Shown piece after piece: positions 38,390-42,959 of a stretch of 42,959 nt of DNA (the first letter of the stretch is position 1; the number at the start of each line of letters is the position of its first letter). The notes beneath the pieces are model-generated. The model saw only the letters and a program-made list of their open reading frames with translations. It was not told the origin of the DNA and did not search any database. The stretch is from JAKANM01 sp964356495. Its GTDB lineage: Bacteria > Patescibacteriota > Patescibacteriia > Magasanikbacterales > GWA2-37-8. A program made the position numbers and the translations under genes. Location of the stretch: the NCBI GenBank assembly GCA_964356495.1, contig CAYHHR010000005.1, positions 1 to 42,959 on the forward strand. The letters run 5' to 3'.

Positions 38390-38742
38390 CTGATACCCTC
38401 TACCACGAACTGATTCTTGACCTAAATCGTCATCCGCTCAATAAAAAGGAGCTGAAAAGTTTTGATTTTCGCCATCGAGAACACAACCCGCTTTGCGGAG
38501 ACACGGTGGAAATTTTTATTAAGTTTGACGGCGACAAAATCGCCGATATCGCCTGGCAAGGCGAGGGCTGCGCGATCTCGACCGCTTCGGCGTCACTCCT
38601 CACGGATTTGCTGAAAAATAAAAACAAATCTGAAATCAAAAAGCTAACCCAAACTAAAGTCCTGAAACTGCTCGGCCTCAAAGCTATTAATCCAACCCGG
38701 CTGCGTTGCGCGATGCTAGCTCTAAAATGTTTATGTCCCTAG
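38386..38742 (+). CDS. sufU: SufU sulfur-transfer/scaffold protein
   Basis: 118 residues. Zinc/sulfur ligands C37 and D39 (NPLCGD), C62 (GEGCAIS) and C108 (RLRCAML) are all present. The roughly 20-residue insertion that separates Gram-positive SufU from IscU is missing, so the protein is shorter than usual (about 140-150). It ends with an extra KCLCP. It accepts persulfide from SufS. The sufC start lies inside its last codons. Confidence 0.88.
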   Translation: MTDTLYHELILDLNRHPLNKKELKSFDFRHREHNPLCGDTVEIFIKFDGDKIADIAWQGEGCAISTASASLLTDLLKNKNKSEIKKLTQTKVLKLLGLKAINPTRLRCAMLALKCLCP

Positions 38743-39461
38743 AACTTAAAAATTTACAAATTTCAATCGACAACAAAAAGATTATCGACGATCTCTCGCT
38801 AACTGTGAAGCCGGGCGAGATCCATGTTATCATGGGGCCGAACGGTTCTGGAAAATCGACCTTGGCGAACGCTGTTTTTGGCCATCCGAAATATACTGTC
38901 AGTAAGGGCAAGGTAATCGTCGACAAGAATGACATTACCGACAGATCCCCTGATCAAAAGGCGCTAGCCGGATTGTTCCTGTCGATGCAGTATGCGCCGG
39001 AGATCCCCGGCGTGACCGTCGCGCACTTTCTACGAGTGGCGACAGCAGCCATGACGCACGAAAATAAAAATCCGTTTGAATTCCATGAGGAACTGAAGAA
39101 AGTCATGAAACAATTGAACATGGATGTTAGTTTTGCGACTCGCTACCTCAATACCGGATTCAGCGGAGGCGAAAAAAAACGAACGGAAATTCTCCAACTC
39201 TTGATGCTGAAACCAACCTTTGCGATACTTGACGAAACGGACTCCGGCCTGGACGTCGACGCGCTCCGGATCGTTGGCGCCGGCATCAACGCCTTTCACT
39301 CCTCCAAGACCGGGCTCATCCTCATCACCCACTACAATCGCCTGCTGGAATATGTTGTCCCTGATTTTGTCCATATTATGGTCAAGGGCAAAATCGTAAA
39401 AAGCGGCGGCAAAGAATTGGCCGAAGAAATTGAAAAAGAAGGCTATAAAAAATTCTTATGA
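38733..39461 (+). CDS. sufC: Fe-S assembly ATPase SufC
   Basis: 242 residues from ATG at 38733, overlapping sufU by 10 bases. Walker A GPNGSGKST (35-43), signature FSGGEKKRTEI, Walker B FAILDETDSGLD with the SufC-specific DETDSGLD, and H-loop ITHYNRLL. It hydrolyses ATP to remodel the SufB complex during cluster formation. Overlaps the next gene by 4 bases. Confidence 0.95.
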   Translation: MSLELKNLQISIDNKKIIDDLSLTVKPGEIHVIMGPNGSGKSTLANAVFGHPKYTVSKGKVIVDKNDITDRSPDQKALAGLFLSMQYAPEIPGVTVAHFLRVATAAMTHENKNPFEFHEELKKVMKQLNMDVSFATRYLNTGFSGGEKKRTEILQLLMLKPTFAILDETDSGLDVDALRIVGAGINAFHSSKTGLILITHYNRLLEYVVPDFVHIMVKGKIVKSGGKELAEEIEKEGYKKFL

Positions 39462-39745
39462 TTTCAAAAAATGACGTCATCGAAGTCTTGAAAACTATTC
39501 AGGATCCGGAAGTCAAAATAGACATTTGGACGATGGGTCTTATTTATAATATTGAACCGACCAAAGACGGCGTAAAAATTCTCATGACTTATACTACGCC
39601 ATTCTGTCCCTGGGGACCGCAGCTGAATGATGAGATAATAATAAAATTACAAGAAAAATTATCCATAAAAAATGTCGACCTCGAACTTACTTTTGATCCG
39701 CCCTACAAAATGCCGGAGGACCTTCGGGCGACCCTTGGTATATAA
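39458..39745 (+). CDS. sufT: MIP18/DUF59 family protein (SufT-like)
   Basis: 95 residues, DUF59 core: VIEVLKTIQDPEVKIDIWTM, GLIYNIE, MTYTTPFCPWGPQL and DPPYKMPEDL. The family helps deliver clusters to target proteins. Short form without the extra N-terminal domain of PaaD or the longer SufT. It sits in the suf operon with ATGA overlap to sufC. Confidence 0.85.
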   Translation: MISKNDVIEVLKTIQDPEVKIDIWTMGLIYNIEPTKDGVKILMTYTTPFCPWGPQLNDEIIIKLQEKLSIKNVDLELTFDPPYKMPEDLRATLGI

Positions 39746-39760
39746 TTATTTTTATCTCCT

Positions 39761-40021
39761 ATGAGCGAAAAAATCTCAGAAGCTAAACGAAAAACCGGAA
39801 AAATAAAAAAAATCGTCGTCGATCGGGTAAAGTGCATCGGAGCAAACGCCTGCGTCGCGGTAACACCGGGGGTTTTCCAGCTTGATGACGAAAATCTTGC
39901 TTACATCGTGGATCCGGAAGCGGCCGACGATGATACTCTGCTCATGTCCGCGCAATCCTGCCCGGTGCTTGCCATTCTGCTCTACGATGAAAATGACAAA
40001 ATTATTTTTCCTGAGGAATAA
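39761..40021 (+). CDS. Single-cluster ferredoxin, three-cysteine ([3Fe-4S]-type) pattern
   Basis: 86 residues. Cysteines C25, C31 and C67, in the order CIGANAC and later SCPVLAI; the second cysteine of the usual CxxCxxC is alanine (position 28). Ferredoxins of this type with PxVFxxDD and SCP usually carry a [3Fe-4S] cluster. It ends the suf operon, and its stop overlaps the convergent ATPase gene by 20 bases. A natural electron partner is the reductase on the other side of sufB. Confidence 0.8.
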   Translation: MSEKISEAKRKTGKIKKIVVDRVKCIGANACVAVTPGVFQLDDENLAYIVDPEAADDDTLLMSAQSCPVLAILLYDENDKIIFPEE

Positions 40022-42515
40022 CCTTTTTACCCCAACTGCCATGAGCGATAATATTGAAGTAAGTCATGACAACCAGCGACACTACAAACGTGTACAAATA
40101 ATTCGAAATCGAAAGCGGCACAAAATGAAATAAGGCGCTTACACCCGGGACAAACAACGCAACACTAAGAACTGTCCCGGTCAATGCCACAAGAAGCATC
40201 AATAATTTATTCTTTTTTACCTGCGTGATATCACGATTGATCAAAACTAAAATCAATTGCGACATTACTAAACCCATGAATGACATCGTCCGTCCAAGGA
40301 CAAGGTTCTGATGCCAGAACCCATAGCCATAAAACCAAAGCGATACACCCAATATCCCAGCCGCTTGCCAGCCTATCCGCCACCAAAGCTGACCGCTAAT
40401 CAGAGGTTCATGCACCGAACGCGGCTTCTCGAGCATCGCGCCGGTCCTGAGCGGATCGCGCTCCAATCCGAGGACTGTCACCGGATCGCCGAACAGTTCA
40501 AGAAAAATAATATGAATCGGCAAAAAATATAATCCCTGCCCGAGAAACAGCGGAATAATCGCGAGGCCGACTACCGGCAAATGAAAAGTAAATAAAAAGA
40601 CGAATGCGCCGCGAATGTTATCGTAAATCCGGCGTCCTTCCTCGATTGCCCGCACAATCGTAGAGAAATTGTCGTCCAGCAATATTATCCCCGCGGCCTC
40701 GCGCGCGACCGCCGTTCCTTTTTTTCCCATCGCTATGCCGATAGTGGCTTTCCTGAGCGCCGGCGCGTCATTGACCCCGTCTCCCGTCATCGCGACGATC
40801 TCTCCGTTTGCCTGCAGTGCCTCAATAATCAGATACTTTTGATCAGGATGAATACGCGAAAAAATATTTCTGTTTTTAACAACCTCCTGGATTTGTTCTT
40901 TAGTCATCGTACTAAGTTCGTGCCCTTCGACCACCGATCCATCAACCCCAAAACCAATGCGGTCCGCGACGGTTCTTGCCGTCAGCGTATGATCTCCCGT
41001 GATCATCATAACCCTGATTCCGGCAGCCTTGCAGATCGCAAGCGATTCCTTTACGCCAAACCGCGGCGGATCGCTCATCGCAATAAGTCCGGCAAATTGG
41101 AGTTTTGAAGTTATAAATTCGTTACAATCAATCGCGCTGTTGGTCTTCGCTATTGCCACTACCCGAAAGCCGTCTTCGGCCAATTTCTCATACGCCGTCC
41201 TAATCTCATAACGGGATTTCTCATCCAAATCACAAATTTCTACTACAGATTCCGGAGCGCCGACGGTGTATTGGTAGCATAATTTATCGGTTCCCTGCCA
41301 AATATGATTTACCAGCTTGGTCGAGGCGTCAAAAGTGCCGTCCTTCAGCAATGTAAAACCATCATAAAAATTATCTGACAAAATTTTCTTTGCTTTCGCA
41401 AAACGCTGCATTTCTATTTCCATCGGATCAACCGCTATTCTTTCAAAGGCAAGTACGGCCGCCTCGATAAACGGAGCGATCGGTTTAAAATCATCAATCG
41501 ACTTAACGTCAATTAACTTTCCCTCTAAATAAATTTTTTCTATCGACATCTTACCCTCAGTAAGGGTGCCGGTTTTATCAACACAGATGGTAGTCACGGA
41601 CCCGAGTATCTCCACCATTGCCATTTTGCGCACCAGCGCGTTACGCTTTCCGAGACGCCACACGCCCATCATCAAAAACACACTGAAAACAATTGGAAAT
41701 TCTTCGGGAATGATCGACATCGCGATCGTAAGAGTGCCGAGAATACCCTTTAACAACCCTTGTTCGCGGCCTATTACAATTCCAATAAATAGCGCGACGA
41801 TGACCGCGATGACAGCCAACTCCCTGACCAGGCGATGGACCTTTCTTTGAAGCGGCGTCGGAGACTCGACGATGTTGGCCAGCAAATTACCAAGTTTTCC
41901 GTACTGAGTTTCGCCGCCGGTCGCGAGTACGACCATTTGGGCTTCGCCTTGTACGATCATTGTGCCTTGAAATAATTTGCCTTCCGCTTTTTTCTCATCT
42001 GAATATTGCGCCCTCACAACCGGAGTAGATTCACCGGTCAGAATGCTTTCATCCACCATTAACCCGGGCGATCGAATAATAGCGCCGTCGGCCGGAACTT
42101 TATCTCCGGCAGATACATATATAACATCGCCTGGAACCAGTTCCTGGATAGACATTTTACTGAGGATGCCATCGCGGAATACATGACATTTTTCAATCAA
42201 AATATTATCAAGCATCTCCAAGGTACGATCGGTGCGACGCTCTTGAAAGTACTCGATCATGATAACCGGAATAATCGAAAGCGCAAAAATCAGTGTTTCA
42301 AGATGAGTACCAATGAAAAAATATACGACCGTTGTCGCGATGAGGATCAACAACATCGGCTCTGAAATTATGCCCCAGAGCAACTGAAATGAATTTTTCC
42401 GCCGCCGCCCGGGCCTGATATTTTTCCCATATTCCTTGACCCTCACTTCCGCGTCAAGCGAAGACAAGCCCCGGTAGGAACTCAATAGAAATTTATCGCT
42501 AAATTCGAGGGACAT
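40002..42515 (-). CDS. P-type cation-transporting ATPase (P2A-like)
   Basis: 837 residues from ATG at 42515. TGES (160-163), PEEFP (270-274) in the M4 helix, phosphorylation site D313 in DKTGT, and the hinge MMTGDGVNDAPAL. An N-terminal cation-ATPase domain (LSSLDAEVRVKEYGKN) and six C-terminal helices put it among calcium-type pumps rather than heavy-metal pumps, with no metal-binding CxxC. The usual PEGLP of Ca2+ pumps is PEEFP, so the ion is not certain. Convergent with the ferredoxin gene. Confidence 0.9.
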   Translation of the reverse strand: MSLEFSDKFLLSSYRGLSSLDAEVRVKEYGKNIRPGRRRKNSFQLLWGIISEPMLLILIATTVVYFFIGTHLETLIFALSIIPVIMIEYFQERRTDRTLEMLDNILIEKCHVFRDGILSKMSIQELVPGDVIYVSAGDKVPADGAIIRSPGLMVDESILTGESTPVVRAQYSDEKKAEGKLFQGTMIVQGEAQMVVLATGGETQYGKLGNLLANIVESPTPLQRKVHRLVRELAVIAVIVALFIGIVIGREQGLLKGILGTLTIAMSIIPEEFPIVFSVFLMMGVWRLGKRNALVRKMAMVEILGSVTTICVDKTGTLTEGKMSIEKIYLEGKLIDVKSIDDFKPIAPFIEAAVLAFERIAVDPMEIEMQRFAKAKKILSDNFYDGFTLLKDGTFDASTKLVNHIWQGTDKLCYQYTVGAPESVVEICDLDEKSRYEIRTAYEKLAEDGFRVVAIAKTNSAIDCNEFITSKLQFAGLIAMSDPPRFGVKESLAICKAAGIRVMMITGDHTLTARTVADRIGFGVDGSVVEGHELSTMTKEQIQEVVKNRNIFSRIHPDQKYLIIEALQANGEIVAMTGDGVNDAPALRKATIGIAMGKKGTAVAREAAGIILLDDNFSTIVRAIEEGRRIYDNIRGAFVFLFTFHLPVVGLAIIPLFLGQGLYFLPIHIIFLELFGDPVTVLGLERDPLRTGAMLEKPRSVHEPLISGQLWWRIGWQAAGILGVSLWFYGYGFWHQNLVLGRTMSFMGLVMSQLILVLINRDITQVKKNKLLMLLVALTGTVLSVALFVPGVSALFHFVPLSISNYLYTFVVSLVVMTYFNIIAHGSWGKKVIPQEK

Positions 42516-42541
42516 ATATCTGTTATTATAGCACACCAGCG

Positions 42542-42839
42542 CTAATGCTTCCAAAACCGTCCTTCTTCAAACATCTGCCGCTTCCACTCATAGAAGTGAA
42601 GATACTCGCTCAAATCAAGGTTACCTGAGAGATTCGGCCCTGCTGCGCGCTGAATTTCAGTTGGAATGTTATAATCGACTTTTCGTTTACCGGAATCCGT
42701 AACCTGATTGATATACAAACCGAGCTCATGCATCCCAAGCAAACTCGGATAATCTTTACGATCATCAAAAATCGAATGCCCCTCAAACGAATTGGGTTGA
42801 TTGATGTTTAACATTTGCAGGATGGTGGGAGTGAGGTCG
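42542..42839 (-). CDS. C-terminal end of a sulfatase/LTA-synthase-like protein (5' part lost)
   Basis: About 98 residues are host-like in composition: DLTPTILQMLNINQPNSFEG, then HSIFDDRKDYPSLLGMHELG and a C-terminal helix ending FEEGRFWKH. The DxxPTIL...LNI...GHSI order is that of the last part of alkaline-phosphatase-fold sulfatases such as lipoteichoic-acid-synthase-type phosphoglycerol transferases. Upstream sequence is replaced by unrelated DNA at the contig end. Confidence 0.6.
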
Positions 42840-42959
42840 AGTGCGGTGCCGATGAGCACCAGCACGATCATCATGGTGACCATGAGCAGGCGCGGGTGTT
42901 CCACCAGCGGGCCGAGCCAGCCGGTGAGTGTGGACGGCAGGTCGGCCAGCGTGATCATG
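42840..42959 (-). other. Foreign GC-rich segment coding for a TRAP transporter DctM fragment
   Basis: The last 119-120 bases are about 66 percent GC by hand count. In frame they read LPSTLTGWLGPLVEHPRLL, then MVTMMIVLVLIGTALDLTPT, a stretch typical of TRAP large permease DctM. It joins the sulfatase-like frame at the codons for DLTPTIL, which both families contain. Probably a misassembly. Confidence 0.75.

Noticed and set aside
42542..42958. A real DctM-sulfatase fusion protein
   Set aside because: The two halves differ sharply in GC content and meet at a short shared motif at the contig end; misassembly is simpler.
1..42959. CRISPR array
   Set aside because: No set of regularly spaced direct repeats with unique spacers; the tandem arrays seen have 7-base units without spacers.
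1..42959. TGA recoding (Gracilibacteria/SR1 code)
   Set aside because: TGA ends host and phage genes at overlapping ATGA junctions and does not occur inside conserved frames.

Overview
The window looks like one contig from a small-genome bacterium, most likely a member of the Patescibacteria (CPR). No rRNA is present, so this is inference. It rests on compact, mostly short genes, a YidC without a large extracytoplasmic domain, a peptidoglycan route (MurF, class B PBP) with no outer-membrane gene in view, leaderless promoters, and many short palindromic repeats between and inside genes. TGA is used as stop (for example at the end of sufS), so the Gracilibacteria/SR1 recoding does not apply.

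Region 1 (1-15.2 kb) is host chromosome: a membrane-insertion and lipoprotein group (SPFH protein, yidC, NUDIX hydrolase, lgt), a RelE/RHH toxin-antitoxin pair with a visible operator, tRNA-Ser(GGA), a doubled LOG-family protein, gatA and gatC, tsaE, a two-component system, a phospholipase-D/cardiolipin-synthase-like enzyme, a large old-yellow-enzyme-type flavoprotein, and an SGNH hydrolase with a membrane acyltransferase.

Region 2 (about 15.2-28.4 kb) is accessory. Its core (about 21.3-28.4 kb) is an integrated filamentous phage (inovirus): a candidate ssDNA-binding protein, three tiny one-helix membrane proteins, a major coat protein with signal peptide, a strong hairpin after the coat gene, a large pIII-like protein with signal peptide and C-terminal anchor, a pVI-like protein, the Zot/pI assembly ATPase, a structured non-coding region, an HUH rolling-circle initiator, and a large serine recombinase whose 3' end runs antisense into tRNA-Glu(CTC). 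No secretin (pIV) gene is present, as expected for a host with no outer membrane. To the left lie a LexA-type repressor with a Cys-Gly cleavage site, a two-methyltransferase plus HNH-nuclease restriction-modification operon divergent from it, a DUF1508 protein, and a two-gene unit headed by a complete SAM-I riboswitch and terminator. Whether these left-hand parts belong to the phage or to an older island is not settled; no convincing second attachment site was found.

Region 3 (28.4-42.5 kb) is host again: a small methyltransferase, murF, an FtsI-like PBP, typA/bipA, a ferredoxin-NADP reductase-like protein divergent from a SUF iron-sulfur operon (sufB, an antisense small gene, sufS, sufU, sufC, sufT-like, ferredoxin; no sufD), and a P-type cation ATPase.

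The last ~120 bases (42.84-42.96 kb) are much more GC-rich, about 66 percent by hand count. They encode part of an unrelated TRAP-transporter DctM protein joined at a shared DLTPTIL-coding stretch to a sulfatase-like C-terminus. This is almost certainly an assembly chimera.
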